Shown one piece after another: positions 37,715-50,661 of a DNA stretch of 64,000 nt. Source of the DNA: Cyclina sinensis (Eukaryota > Mollusca > Bivalvia > Venerida > Veneridae); contig JAAONU010000006.1 of NCBI GenBank assembly GCA_012932295.1, positions 32,576,882-32,640,881 of the forward strand, in the 5' to 3' direction. A model generated the notes under the pieces. It was not told the origin of the DNA, searched no databases, and saw nothing but the letters and a program-made list of their open reading frames with translations. Both the position numbers and the translations under genes were made by a program. Position 1 is the first letter of the stretch; every line of letters begins with the position of its first letter.

Positions 37715-40700
37715 CTAGTGTGGTCTTCCAACAAAGGAGTCTGAATTGTGCCGTAACCTCCGAGGTGTTTCACGTGGCTGTGGACGTAACAGATCCTGTA
37801 TGTGCTGAACTATCAGATCAATGGCAACTGAAAAAAAAGAACGAAAGTCTAAGAACCAGTGATCACAAATATATTCCCAAAATCAGTTAAGGACCAGTGA
37901 TCACAAATACGTTCCCAAAATCAGTTAAGGACCAGTGATCACAAATATTTCCCAAATTCAGTTAAGGACCAGTGATCACAAATACATTCCCAAAATCAGT
38001 TAAGAACCAGTGATCACAAATACGTTCCCAAAATCAGTTAAGGACCAGTGATCACAAATACGTTCCCAAAATCAGTTAAGGACCAGTGATCACAAACACA
38101 TTCCCAAATTCAGTTAAGGACCAGTGATCACAAATACGTTCCCAAAATCAGTTAAGGACCAGTGATCACAAACACATTCCCAAAATCAGTTAAGGACCAG
38201 TGATCACAAACACGTTCCCAAAATCAGTTAAGGACCAGTGATCACAAATACGTTCCCAAAATCAGTTAAGGACCAGTGATCACAAATACGTTCCCAAAAT
38301 CAGTTAAGGACCAGTGATCACAAATACGTTCCCAAAATCAGTTAAGGACTAGTGATCACAAATATGTTCCCAAAATCCAAATACGTTCCCAAAATCAATT
38401 AATGACCAGTGATCACAAACACATTCCCAAATTCAGTCATGTAACTAGAGCAGCTGGAAAGCAAAATTTATTATTTAATGCACTGAACAAATCTGTTAGC
38501 AGGATTTTGAAAAGATCTTTAACTTCCTAAATCAAAAACATGAAGATTAAGTTTAACTTCCTAAATCAAAAACATGAAGATTAAGTTTTTGAGAAGTCCC
38601 TTCATATAAGTTATATTTTAAGAAAAAAGGAACAATTTACATTTTGTAAAAGAGACACTACCTTCAATTTAGTGGTTATATATTCTGCTAATACAATGTT
38701 TATTTTAAGCAATTCTGTTTTCTTCTAACAATCTGAAGCTATCAAATTTTAAAAGGACTGACAAAATATTCTTTTATCTAGATAAGATAAAAGTCACATG
38801 ATACATAAATGTCATTCTTAATGCAAAGATCATTAATACTACCATGTAATTTTGTAAACTGCATGTTCATGTAGAATATATAATCATATCGGTTACCTGT
38901 AACATCATCTGGTTGATATAAACATTTGTTTTTGCAGCTATTCACTACATTAAACAAGGTATGAATTTAGAGTTTAATATTATTTACATCATAAAATTAT
39001 CATTACCAACAGGCAAAACTTCATTCAAGTAATTACCGATTTAGCTGTTTTTATGATGATGCATAATTTCTCATCAGTATTTAAAGGTACAGTTAAAACC
39101 TGTTATTTACACCACTTCAATTACAGGTATTTCAAAATCATGCGAAAATTAGCAATATGAGAGTTTAAAATACAGATTAAATGAGACCCATTATTACAGT
39201 GAATTTTTTCAATTAATACCACTTTAATTACTTCAAAATCAACTGAAAATTTGCATTTTTAAAGAACCAAAGTATAAAATCAACAAAAACTGTCACTGTA
39301 AGGTGACAATGCCCCTGAAGTGGTGCTTTAGCCTTTATTAACGTTTTTGGACAACTGAACCTTCAAGGTGAAGGTCATTCAGGGGTTAAGGTCAAAAGAG
39401 GTGTTGTGTCAAAGTATGAAGTAAGTCCACTCACTAATAAGGAAGTTATGGCCAATGTTGAATTTTTCGGACAGAACCACAGACAGACCAACAGAAAAAC
39501 AGTTCAAAACTATACACCTCCCTTCAGGGGCATAAAAACGAATGAGACCCACTTTTGTGACTGATTCATTTATAACACCCTTTTTTATCTGGTTTAACTG
39601 ACTGGTCTTTACCATATATAATGTAGTGCAATGTAGCTGTGTCTGCTTTGTAATCAGATACAAACCTGTGTGGTAACCTATCATTTTACACAGCCTAATT
39701 CTTAAATCATACACTTGGTTCCTAATCTAATCAACATTGCCTTGCATTTTTTTCTTACAAAAATACAACCTGTCATTTTTTTCTTGAAGCTAAATCATTA
39801 TTTACTTTTTTTTATTACAGACGCATGCATCTCAGACACATGCATCTCAACTTATCAAATCTAAGAAAAAAAGAAAAGCTCTGAATCAATCGTTCTAGGC
39901 CTTCAAGACCTGAACTGTTGAATTTTGAGTAATATTACAGACATCATGTATGAATTTTTCTCACTCTGCCAGTGGGGAAAAGTCACTGTAAACATGTTCA
40001 ATGATCAAAGCTACCTTTCTATATAACCTACCTGTGTTATCAGCTCCTCTTGGTATTATGACATCAGCATACTTCTTTGTCTGAAGTTGGAACATTTTTT
40101 ATAATAGAATAATAACATACATGTATATATATGTACTAGTCCAAAGTTAGAAAAATGTTAATTACATCACTTTTTTTACTCAGAAATAATGAAGCTACTA
40201 ATACTGGGATTTTTACTATGACTTTCTACATCAATTTTTATATTTTATGTTTGAGTCATTTTCCTTGATTCTTTGGACAGTTCCTTTCTGTAAAGCAATA
40301 TTACCATTTAATAAGCATGATATTACAAATCTATGTGACATGATGTTACCACGGAGATATGCTCATGTAATGCAACATATATTCTCTCATCTTATTCTCT
40401 TTGAATTAAAAATGGTTTAAAGTTCAACCATTACCTAGTGATTATTTTATAATTTATAGGGATGGGAACGAATGTTCGAATATTCGAAAATCGACCGAAT
40501 ATTGGAATCTGAAAATCTTATTTCACGCGGTTTTGATGAACGGAATATATTATGTATTGCCAATCACTTCATAAGTATTTAAAATTTCTATAAAATTTCC
40601 ATATTTATACGCCATTTCTAGATAACACATAGCTGTTTCCCCGACAACGTACAGGTGATAAAACTGTACCAATGTTCGGATACCAAAATTCGGGTAACTG

Positions 40701-43700
40701 ACTGAACTGAAAAACAAATATTCGAATATATTCGAATATGGCAAAGCGAATATTCGAATATTGATTTTAGTATTCGTTCCCATCCCTAATAATTTATATT
40801 ATAATTTACTGATTATGACTGGCAGAAAAGATTTTGTAGAATGTCTTTCAAAATCAATAATCAATCATGTGAAAAAAACCTACTAAAATTCCTATAAAAA
40901 GTTTTTCGTAAAGATAATTTACATGTTATGTAGACATTACTCCAAGTCCTAGCCATACAAAAATCTTGTTTACATACACAAACACATTTCGTAAATTTTG
41001 ATATGTTTCACACCATGCTGTCTATGAAAATTCAACTTTAAAGTTCCAACATCCTAAGCAAATGGCAGCCCAAGGGCTGGTTTCGATCTCACAATCACCA
41101 AGGACTGACTGTCTCTTCCCCAAACACATACATGTATCACATGTTTGTCATTATTACTTCTAAATAAAGAAAGATTACTTACTGGAAGACAAAAGTCTTC
41201 AAAGGCTGGTTTGACAAGGTTGGTGTACTGACTAAGTACCTGATCAAGGTCACGCCCTCTTTCTTTGGTGTCTCTTAATACTGTGAAAAAAGAAAACACT
41301 CAACATAATCAATAATATAACACAAGTCAATCTGCTGTGATAAAAAAGGTAAGGCACAAGGCACCTAATCCAGAGGTCACTTGTCTGAACCCCACATTAG
41401 AAACTGACCATTCCACATTCCTCGTCATTTTGGGGTTAGTACTTCCAGAAGTAGCTATCAATTGCAGTAACTGAATGATATAACTTATTTCTACAATCTA
41501 TGCATGTATGTATAGATTAACATAAAAATGTCTGACTTTAAAGGTTAATTCACAGATGGCAGATAGACACAAGTTTTCTTAAAACACAGTATTGCTCTCT
41601 TTCCCCTAACTCATTCTAATATAACAGTGAAAGACACCTACCTCTTCTACTAAGTCTTGTATCTGGGTCAGTATCAACAAAGAGTTTCATATGAAACATG
41701 TTGCGAATCTCTGGCCAGTAAAACACGAGAATTCCTTCAAACAACACAACATCTGCTGGATACACTGCTAGGTTGGTGTCCTTCCTGAGAACAAAGAAGT
41801 CAATATAGTATGTTTGTACTTAGAAATAGACCTTCTAGGCCCAAGTTTCCAATTAGTCAAAAGTTCTGATCATTTTAAAACAATCTTGCCACATACATTG
41901 TATTGATAAAATAAGTGTAATTTTCAAATAATTTCAGAATTTTAGCAGCCAAAGACTATTCTGGCACTAGCAGTTACTCTGTATGTTACCTGTAAGATGG
42001 AATCATTTCATAATCATTTTCTAATAATGGAAGCTATGTAGTTTCACAGTCAGAAATCACTTAGGACTTCTCTAAGAATAGTAATTTTCATTCATAGAAA
42101 CAAGTCATGATCTTTGTAGTATCCTTCCTAGAATATGACAGAATACAAATATATACATCTGTTTTGATGGATATGTTTATCAAATGCTTTTATTTTTAAA
42201 ATCCAGGAAAGTTCAAGATAAAAGTAAAGATCTGTGATTGTTGAATTGAAAAGGATAAAGGGGATAGGGGAACAATATCTTACCTCGAGTTTGTAACATA
42301 GTCATAGGAAGACAAATCTACTACTTTTCCCTGCACAACTTTTTGCATAGTTTCGTGCATAAAATCAAAATCGAATGCGTCTGGAAGGATAAAAATGAAG
42401 AGATAAGCTGTTATTCTGTGTACATGTAAAAGATTCTGACATAACATAACTGTGATCCACAGCCAACTATGATACAAAAATTAGCATATATACATGCCCC
42501 AATATACCTAACAAGAGCTCTGTTGAAGTCAGGGCATTATAAGCTTAAAAGAATACTACTGACAATGAATGAACTTTTTCCTAAACAAGTATCATACGAA
42601 ATTGTATATGTTTCTACCACTAGGAATGTTGGTTCTATTCCTAACATCAGTGAGATAAACATCTGACAAAAGTTTCATAATTATCATGCAGGTGGTTAAG
42701 AAGATATGGTGAGGACAAGAATTCCATGACCCAAATCTTTGACCTTGAACTTTGACCTTGACTAACAGTGTTGCTTCTGAAAGGAAGGTGCTGCAAGTTG
42801 TCTCAATGAAATAAACACCTAACCAAAGTTTCATGAATATCCTTCTTGGGTTCAAGAGAATAAAGCAGACACAAAACTGCTAACAGTCAGCCAGATGGAC
42901 GACCAGGGACATAACATAATATGTCTCTTCATGCATATAAAAAGTGATAAGAAACAAGCAAATTCATTGAACTTATATCCACCACCATAAAATTTTCAAT
43001 ACTTCTTGGACATCATGTGAGTTTAAAAACAAGAACTGTCACTGTAAGATGACAATGCCCCCCCAGTGGTGCTTTGACTTTGGGCTGAGGACCAGTCATT
43101 CAAGGGTCAAGGTCAAATAATTAAAGGTCAGTGGGGCGGTCTTGTCCTCAGTGGTGTTGTGTCCAAGTTTGAAGTAAATCCACTTACTAATAAAAAAGTT
43201 ATGGTCAATGTTAAAGTTTTTTGGACAATTGGATCTTCAAGGTGAAGGTCATTCAGGGGTCAAGGTCAAATAAATATAAGTCAGTGGGAAGGTCTTGTGC
43301 AAAGGAATGTTGTGTCCAAGTATGAAGTAAATCCACTTAATAATAAGGAAGTTATGGTCAATAATAAAGTTTTTGAACAATTGGATCTTCAAGGTGAAGG
43401 TCATTTGGGGATCAAGGTCAAATAAATATAGGTCAGTGGGTTGGTCTTGTCCAAAGGAATGTTGTGTCCAAGTAAGAAGTAAATCCACTTACTAATATTG
43501 AAGTCATGGCCAATGTTAAAGTTTTCGTACAGACAGATGGACAGTTCAAAAACTATATGCCTCCCTTCGGTAGCATAATAAACTCTTTTAAATACAAATG
43601 GGAAAAACACAGGCTATATGGATGAGTATTGTTTATAGGTCATAAAATATTTTATATTAGATATTTTAATCCCTCCACATATACCAGATGACCACTATAC

Positions 43701-46700
43701 TATGTCACATGCTTAGTATCTAAGCATTATCAGGGCCTTCTGGGTTGAAATAAAAAAAAAATTTAATGCTTTTCTTATGTAACTCAAAAAAAAACTTGGG
43801 ACCTCAGGGCAAGATCATTTCAGATCCCTGGGCATAATTATATAATCTTAAAGACCACAGACCAAGCCACATGCAAAAAGTCCTGGGCCTTGTGCCTTTG
43901 CTATTAAACTGTGTACATGTGTATATCTTTTGACCCCAAAGGTGTGACCTTTTCTGATCCCAGGAGCATAATTTTCAATATTCTCTGTACATGACCACAA
44001 GGAGATGCTACAAACCATATATCATTGCAATTGGCTTCACAGTTTTTAATATGAAGAAGAATTTTTAAAAACTTTATATTTTTTACAGTTTAATTACCAC
44101 AGCAACAACAGTTTTTGACATAATGGAATTGCTTGGATAAATTTGGTAGAAGTTAATGCAAGAAACATTCCTGGGAAGTTCTAATGTATTATGAAAAGCA
44201 AAAATGAGTCTTTTTATCAAAAAAATTAAACAAAGGATAATAACTCTGTTGTTATTGATCTGATCAGAACAAACTTCATACCTGCAGCAGTCTACTATGA
44301 TACATATTTGTAGTGAGTGAAATGATTAAATTTTCCCTGTATAAGTGTACATGCATTATATATTGTATGGAAAATAAATCAAAGAGCTATATAACTCTGG
44401 TGTCACTGATCTGTTCTGAACAAATTTTGTGTCACTAATGTCCCATTCCTGTAATAAATATATGTGTTGAGTCTCATTATATATGCTCCATTGTTACTTA
44501 CATGTAGTTTAAATATGAGACTGCACAATGTGAAAACAGTATCCCTCCACCTACGACAAGGGATAAATGAGGTTTACACCTCACTACCTAATTCCTCACT
44601 CTAAAACCTTGTTACTAACTTGTACCATATCTCTCCCTCCTGATACAAGTCTAGTGCATCTTTACAGAAATTCACCACTGGTCTTAACAAACTCTACCAG
44701 TAAATACTCAACTCTGTGGTTCAGTTCCTGCTGTTCATGAGTTTGGACCGTTAGAATTCTAAAATGCTTCTAATCAAATCCTTGTTTTTCATGTCAAATT
44801 AATTCAACTTATGCCTTCTGATATAGGTCTGTCAGTCATGCTTCCTGATATGGGTCTGTCAGTCATGCTTCCTGATATGAGCCTGTCAGTCATAATCATT
44901 ATCAACAGTTTGGCAATACCAGGTCCAGTTTTTATTCACTCTGTCAACATATAAATGAAAACTGTGACTGATATTTAGAAAATTCATCAGTTTTACAGAA
45001 GTCACTTGAAGAATATACCTGGATGATCAAAATTAAACTGTCCTTTGAAAGCTTGTTCCTTCTCTACATCATTTAACGTTCTGTAGAATGAGTCCTGAGA
45101 TATAATAGCAACTTGACGCTGTCGCCGATCTACTTCTGTCTGTCCAAGTTGCTGCATTATCTTCTCACACACTGTTGACTGTAAACACAATATCTTACCC
45201 TCCGAAATTAAAGTTGTACTTCTATACACACAGCCAAATGTTTACCATATATACATTACAGACATTGGAGAGCAAAGCTCTTGGACTTTCAGTTAGGCTT
45301 GCATTTTGGTAATAGAGTGTAAGTTATCATTTCGATGTATTCATATCTGATTTGAAAATATGAGTTACAGCGATAAGAAACTTAATTGAGTTTTAATTTG
45401 ACATTACATTAACTGACAGGACAGAACATTTAGATAATAAACATTTGAAAGAAATTATCATTAGGTTTTTGGTTGGCAATAATTGTACAAATTAAGAAGC
45501 CTGCACAAATAAATGCTTTAATGAAACCTAAAATTCTCAACAAAAATTAAAATTACTCTTTAAAATTATTATACAATCATTATTGTGGTTCAAGGCATAG
45601 ACTATGTAAACCACCAGACAGTGCTGGGGCAGATTTTTCAAATTTTTTCAAAACAGTGCAGATCAAGGACCCTTTTTCTGATATTATGATTAAACCAAAG
45701 CATACATATAGTTTTTTAAATTTATTTATACTTTTTCAAAGGTGAATTTCTAGGAAAAAATAACCTGTCAAGCAGATAATCTGAATCAATTTGTTAGCTA
45801 ACTTGAGCTGAAACAGGGCCCTATAAGCAAAAGTACATAAGGTTTCCAAAAGTTAGAAATAAATCCTTAAAATGAAATGCAATGGCAAAGAGGGTAACCT
45901 GCTGGTTGGTATAAACAGCAAAATGAAGATTTCTTGGCAAAAAGGGCAAACTGGAGATTCAAAAATCAAAATACTGATACAATCCATTTTTAAAAACATA
46001 AAATTTAAAAATAGTGAACAAAGACACTGTGCTGCAAATACTTTTTTTAATGTTTTCTGACCAGATATCAACGAAATATATGTATGAAAAATGTCACTTT
46101 GATGTAATGTTTTCAAGCTCATGTTATGATGGAAATAACAGCAAAATAGAGAAAAGTACAATAGTTTTTCTAATAAAATGTTGAATTCCCATCTGAAATC
46201 ATTTTATGTATTCAATATATTTTGGGCCTGTCTAAAAAGCGGACGCCTTAAGCGGACGATATAAACATATAGGGAAAACGCTGACGATATAGATATAGAG
46301 GAAAAAAGCGGACGATATAGATATATAGTGTAGACTGATTGATGATTAATCGGGAATTGATAAGGTTTATAAAAATAGTGTATAATTGACTTTTATACAT
46401 TAATATTTAAAAAAGTATAAGTTAATAACAAATTGGTAAAAATATAAAAGTAATTTATGATTTAATTTAATTTTATTTTATTACGTTTTATCAGAGACAT
46501 AGATATGTTATCTATGTCTCTGGTTTTATGACGCATTTTTTGGACATGTAAATATGGAAAATAAATATAAGACACAAATGTATCAAATCTTTACAGGAAT
46601 TTATTTTCAAAAATACGAATGATAATACTAATTTGACAACAACTTTATATATTAATTAAAGGTACGTTTAATACATTTTGTAAAATAATTTTTGCATAAA

Positions 46701-49700
46701 ACGCCTAGACATTAATTTACAATTAACTAACTTAATAACATTGTTGTAATTATTTTTAGGGCACTGTTTTAGACTTTCTTTATGTGCAGTAGGCGGCGAA
46801 TGTTTTGTTCGCAAAAAAAAAATCATTGGTATTTATAAAGTCAAGATTTCAAGAATAGTTTTAAACTTAATAGTTCATTGATAAAAAGAAGTAAATACAT
46901 GCACCTTTGTAGGTGTGACGGACACGTGTTGCAAATTAACGGCAATTATGTGTGAACAACATGCTACCTGATTAAGCGTGTCGACACTTAGGATAGATAT
47001 AACATGATACGCATTTTGCGGACAATATAAATATATAGGAAAAACGCTGACGATATAGATATAGAGGAAAAAAGCGGACGATATAGATATATAGTGTAGA
47101 CTGATTGATGATTAATCAGGAATTGATGAAGTTTATTAAAATTGTGTATAATTGACTTTTATACATTAATATTTAAAAAAAATTACAAGTTCATAACAAA
47201 TTGGAAGACATATAAAAGAGAAAAACGCTGACGATTAAGGAATGGAATCAATGAAAAATAAGCAAATATAATTCAATACATTTTATAATATTTCGTCTCT
47301 ATTATTTTCGTATTTATCATTATTTTGTTTTAATTTAAAGAGAAAAAAGTTTAACATGATACAAATTTATGAACTGCGCTCATATAATTGCGATGGAGAC
47401 GTGTAGCAAATCTAATCAAGATACAACAATAAAGTGTGAACAACACCTAATTAAACGTGTCAATCCTTTGGATACAGAAAATGTAATATGCAATTTGCGG
47501 ACAATATAAACATATAGGGAAAACGATGACAATATAGATACAGAGGAAAAAAGCGGACGTTATGGATATTAAATAGTTCAGAATGAGGGTTATTTAGCGG
47601 ACGTTCATAAATCGGAACAAATAAAAACGAAGCTAATGTACTTCATTGCATTTTTATTCAAGAAATATAACAAACAGTTGAATCAACATAAATTACAATC
47701 AAAGTCATTATCAATAGATGACACATTAATGGGAGCATTAAAACTTTTTTTTTTTAAACCATTTATTACATTTATTGCATAGTACCATATCGTCAAGGCA
47801 TTCAGACAAAGTACATACACTATATATGGTCAGCATTTTCCCTCTATATCTATATCGTCCGCGTTTTCCGTAGCCACTTTATTAACTATACAAGTGCCGG
47901 CTCGTGATTAAGTAAAATACATAAGTAGCACGTGGATACTTGAATTAGTTGATTGATATTTATAGCATAGAAAGTTTTTTAGTTACTTATTTGGATTAAA
48001 ATACATTTAAAATTAAGAAAAAAACGCTGAATTTAAAATACACCCTTTTTAAATTATATAACTTTATCATATACATGGTTGAAGGCATATTTTTTAATTT
48101 ATAACAGTTTTCAATTCGCCCACTTTATAACTCTATATCTGGTCAGCATTTTCATTCTATGTCTATATCGTCCGCTTTTTCACTCTATGTCTATATTGTC
48201 ACAATTTATATTTCAACACAAATCGCACAATAGTCCACAATAGTCCACTCAGTATAATCCTGTATTGGAACAGATCTCCGCAGTATCACTGGCTTTTTTG
48301 CAAAGCTCGCCCGTATATTTTCTCTTTTTTATATTATTTTGTGCCTATGACATATTTTATGGTGACCGTTTCGATTCTCAATTCAAACCTGATCCTATCT
48401 ATATTAAATCTATAGTGTCCGCTTTTTGTATAGCAACTTCATTAAATATACAAGGGTCATGTGTATGATAAAATAAAATATACGGGTGTCGGTGCGTGAT
48501 TAAGTCAAATACACAAGTGGCACGTGGATACTTGAATTAGTTGATTGATAGTTATAACGAAGAAATTTTGTAATTACTTAATGGAATCAATATATTTGAA
48601 ACTAAAAAAAAACCCGCTGAATTTAAAATACACCTTTTTTAAATTATATAACTTTATTAGATACATGGTTGAAGGCATATTTTTTAATTTTTAACAGTTT
48701 TCTATTTGCCCGCTTTATAACACTATATATGGTCAGCATTTTCCTTCTATATCTATATCGTCCGCGTTTTCTGTAGCCACTTTATTAAATATACAAGTGT
48801 CGGTTCGTGATTAAGTAAAATACATAAGTGGCACGTGCATACTTGAATTAGTTGATTGATATCTACAGCAAAAAAAAAAATTTATTTATATCATATATAA
48901 CTATAAAAAAATGCTGAATTTAAAATACCCTTTTTTCAAGTTATAATTACTTTATTACATACATGGTAGAAGGCAGATTATTTTAATTTATTACAGATTT
49001 CTTTTCGTCTTTTATAACCTTATATCGCCAGCGTTTTCCCTCTATATCTATATCGTCCGCTTTTTCACTATATATCTATATTGTCCGCGTTTTCTATAGC
49101 AACTTTATTAAATAAACAAGGGTCATGTGTATGATTAAATGAAATATACAAGTGTGGGTGCGTGATTAAGTCAAATACACAAGTGGCACGTGGATACTTG
49201 AATTAGTTGTTTGGTATTAATAGCAAAAAAAAGTTTTTTTTTAGTTACTTAATGGAATCAATATATATAAAACTAAAAAAAATGCTGAATTCAAAATACC
49301 TTTTTTGAATTATATAACTTTATTATATACATGGTAGAAGGCAGTTTTTTAATTTATAACAGTTTTCTATTCCTTCCGTTATTTTCCTTCATCTTTTCCC
49401 GTAATTTAAAACATAAATAAATACAAGGTATTTAAAATTTTTATTGCACTTCATTAATATATTTTATACTTTTTGAAAACAAATTGACTCAAAGACTAAT
49501 CAAATTTGTTTTTCATCAATATACATGTATATGTTATGTATCATAAGATTATCCTTTATATATCTATACAACAATATTGTTTCTAACTAATGTCATTGAT
49601 ATATATTACTTTATAAAGCCAATTATTCACCATTTTTATAAATTTAATTATGCTCAGTCATTTTACACTATATATCTATAGCGTCCGCTTTTTTCCTCTG

Positions 49701-50661
49701 TCTATATTGTCAGCGTTTTCCCTATATGTTTATATCGTCCGCTTAAGGCGTCCGCGTTTTAGACTATGCCCATATATTTTGCGTTGATATATCTAATATG
49801 AAAACATAAAAATATTTACAACACATTATCTTTGTTCATATTTTGATACAGTATATCTTTAAAAATGGGTAATATCAGCATTTGTCATGTTTTAATTTCC
49901 ATTTTGCCCATTTCGACCATTCCGCCATGAAATCTTCATTTCACTGAGAAAAATGTCTTTGTCTAGTTTCTGTCATTCAAATGCGTTTATTGACACTATA
50001 AATTGCTATATCTGAAATAAAACCATCTATTCATTATATCTTACCCTTGCCATTTTAATATATAAGGACAGGAACCTGATAATTTATTATCAATAAAATA
50101 TCAGCTTCCTGTGCTTACCTTGTAATGCCTTTTTTTTCAAAACACCACTTATTTCCTAATTAGACAGGCACCAAACACTCTCCAAAAATGGTGGAAACAA
50201 ATACTGTGCACATTCATTTAGGATAATAAAATTATAAGTTCAACTAATGATGAAGTAAGTTGAGCAGGAGTCCAATTAAATTCATCCATATACTGATTAA
50301 ACTCTAAAAATTGAACTAAAAATGACAGATTACTGAAACAAACCCTGTAACACTAGAAGTTTTTCGATACAGATTTCTGTTAGGGGAAAAAACTGACCTG
50401 ACTATATTTGCTTGAAGTGCACATCAAAGGCAGCTTAGGCTAGTATCCGAAATAACTTTTAATCCGAAATTTGAAGCAATTTTTAAATAACCTTTTGACT
50501 TATCGTCAGAATCCCACCATTTCTTAAGATATGTATTAGATACTTGTTTGAAATTCAACATTTACCTTTCCTGATGCTGTTCCACCAGCTACGCCGATCA
50601 CAAACGGCCTAGGAACTCGATCCGAGCCATTCATTCGACTAAAATCTTGCACGGCAGCCAT
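37715..50661 (-). CDS. UCK: Uridine-cytidine kinase (pyrimidine ribonucleoside salvage), seven exons
   Basis: Phosphorylates uridine and cytidine to UMP and CMP in cytosolic pyrimidine salvage. Exons on the minus strand: 50566-50661, 45019-45178, 42284-42380, 41642-41784, 41183-41280, 40032-40080, 37715-37827. All introns are GT/AG and the phases agree, giving 756 nt and 251 aa (human UCK2 has 261). The start ATG at 50661 gives MAAVQDFSR. The P-loop GGTASGK ends exon 1 and is completed by ST of exon 2. SQDSFYR carries the presumed catalytic Asp. Then come [23 protein letters not shown], the RLSRR/RGRDL lid region, [22 protein letters not shown], and a C-terminus ending RPH as in vertebrate UCK1/2. 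The Asn in YDYVTNSR is at the position of the base-contacting His of human UCK2. The introns are loaded with mobile elements. Identification is strong. Confidence 0.95.
37851..38438. repeat. 38-bp minisatellite, about 15 copies, in UCK intron 6
   Basis: Unit pattern AGGACCAGTGATCACAAAT then 'acgttcccaaaatcagtta'. Fifteen full units plus one truncated unit near 38374-38398, with few substitutions (ACGTT/ACATT; AAAATC/AAATTC). It starts 24 bp upstream, in the UCK sense, of the terminal exon's acceptor. Confidence 0.95.
38517..38588. repeat. Tandem duplication (~35 bp x2)
   Basis: 'taacttcctaaatcaaaaac' followed by 'atgaagattaagttt' occurs twice in tandem. Confidence 0.9.
39288..39537. repeat. 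Interspersed repeat family C, copy 2 (short)
   Basis: ACTGTCACTGTAAGGTGACA and 'atgcccctgaagtggtgctt' at the left end, 'ggtgaaggtcattcagggg' in the middle, and CACCTCCCTTCAGGGGCATAA at the right end. Lies in UCK intron 6. Confidence 0.7.
40457..40788. mobile_element. hAT-type MITE (332 bp) in UCK intron 5
   Basis: A 17-bp perfect terminal inverted repeat TAGGGATGGGAACGAAT at both ends. It is flanked by an 8-bp direct repeat ATAATTTA at 40449-40456 and 40789-40796, the target-duplication length of hAT transposons. The interior is rich in TTCGAATATTCG palindromes. No transposase. Confidence 0.88.
42508..42930. repeat. Interspersed repeat copy in UCK intron 2
   Basis: Begins 'acaagagctctgttgaagtc' and 'agggcattataagctt'. 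Internal 'gaccttgaactttgaccttg' and 'aagtttcatgaatatcctt'. Ends 'ccagatggacgaccagggac' and 'cataacataatatgtctc'. Boundaries are approximate. Confidence 0.55.
43030..43580. repeat. Interspersed repeat family C, copy 3, in UCK intron 2
   Basis: Same ends as the 27354-27895 copy (CAAGAACTGTCACTGTAAG left, TATGCCTCCCTTCGGTAGCA right) with three internal 'ggtcaaggtcaaat' units. Confidence 0.75.
44813..44891. repeat. ~30-bp tandem repeat, 2.7 copies
   Basis: 'ggtctgtcagtcatgcttcc' plus 'tgatatg' repeated in UCK intron 2. Confidence 0.85.
46224..49771. mobile_element. 3.5-kb foldback-type DNA element with ~105-bp TIRs in UCK intron 1
   Basis: The left end runs GGGC, then TCTAAAAAGCGGACGCCTTA and 'agcggacgatataaacat'. 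The right end is its reverse complement with few differences over about 105 bp. A 9-bp direct repeat ATATATTTT flanks it at 46215-46223 and 49772-49780. The TIR motif recurs internally: direct copies at about 47017-47110 and 47497-47562, inverted copies near 47825-47870, 48128-48200, 48718-48775 and 49016-49095. The right half has about four ~300-570-bp-spaced copies of a unit with 'gtggatacttgaattagttg'. No transposase ORF. A 9-bp duplication with long TIRs fits a Mutator-like or foldback group (inference). Confidence 0.85.
46492..46522. other. Perfect 14-bp stem hairpin inside the foldback element
   Basis: CAGAGACATAGATA, loop TGT, then the exact reverse complement TATCTATGTCTCTG. Confidence 0.85.

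Noticed and set aside
37851..38438. CRISPR-like array of 38-bp units
   Set aside because: Units abut with no variable spacers and sit in an animal intron; it is a minisatellite.
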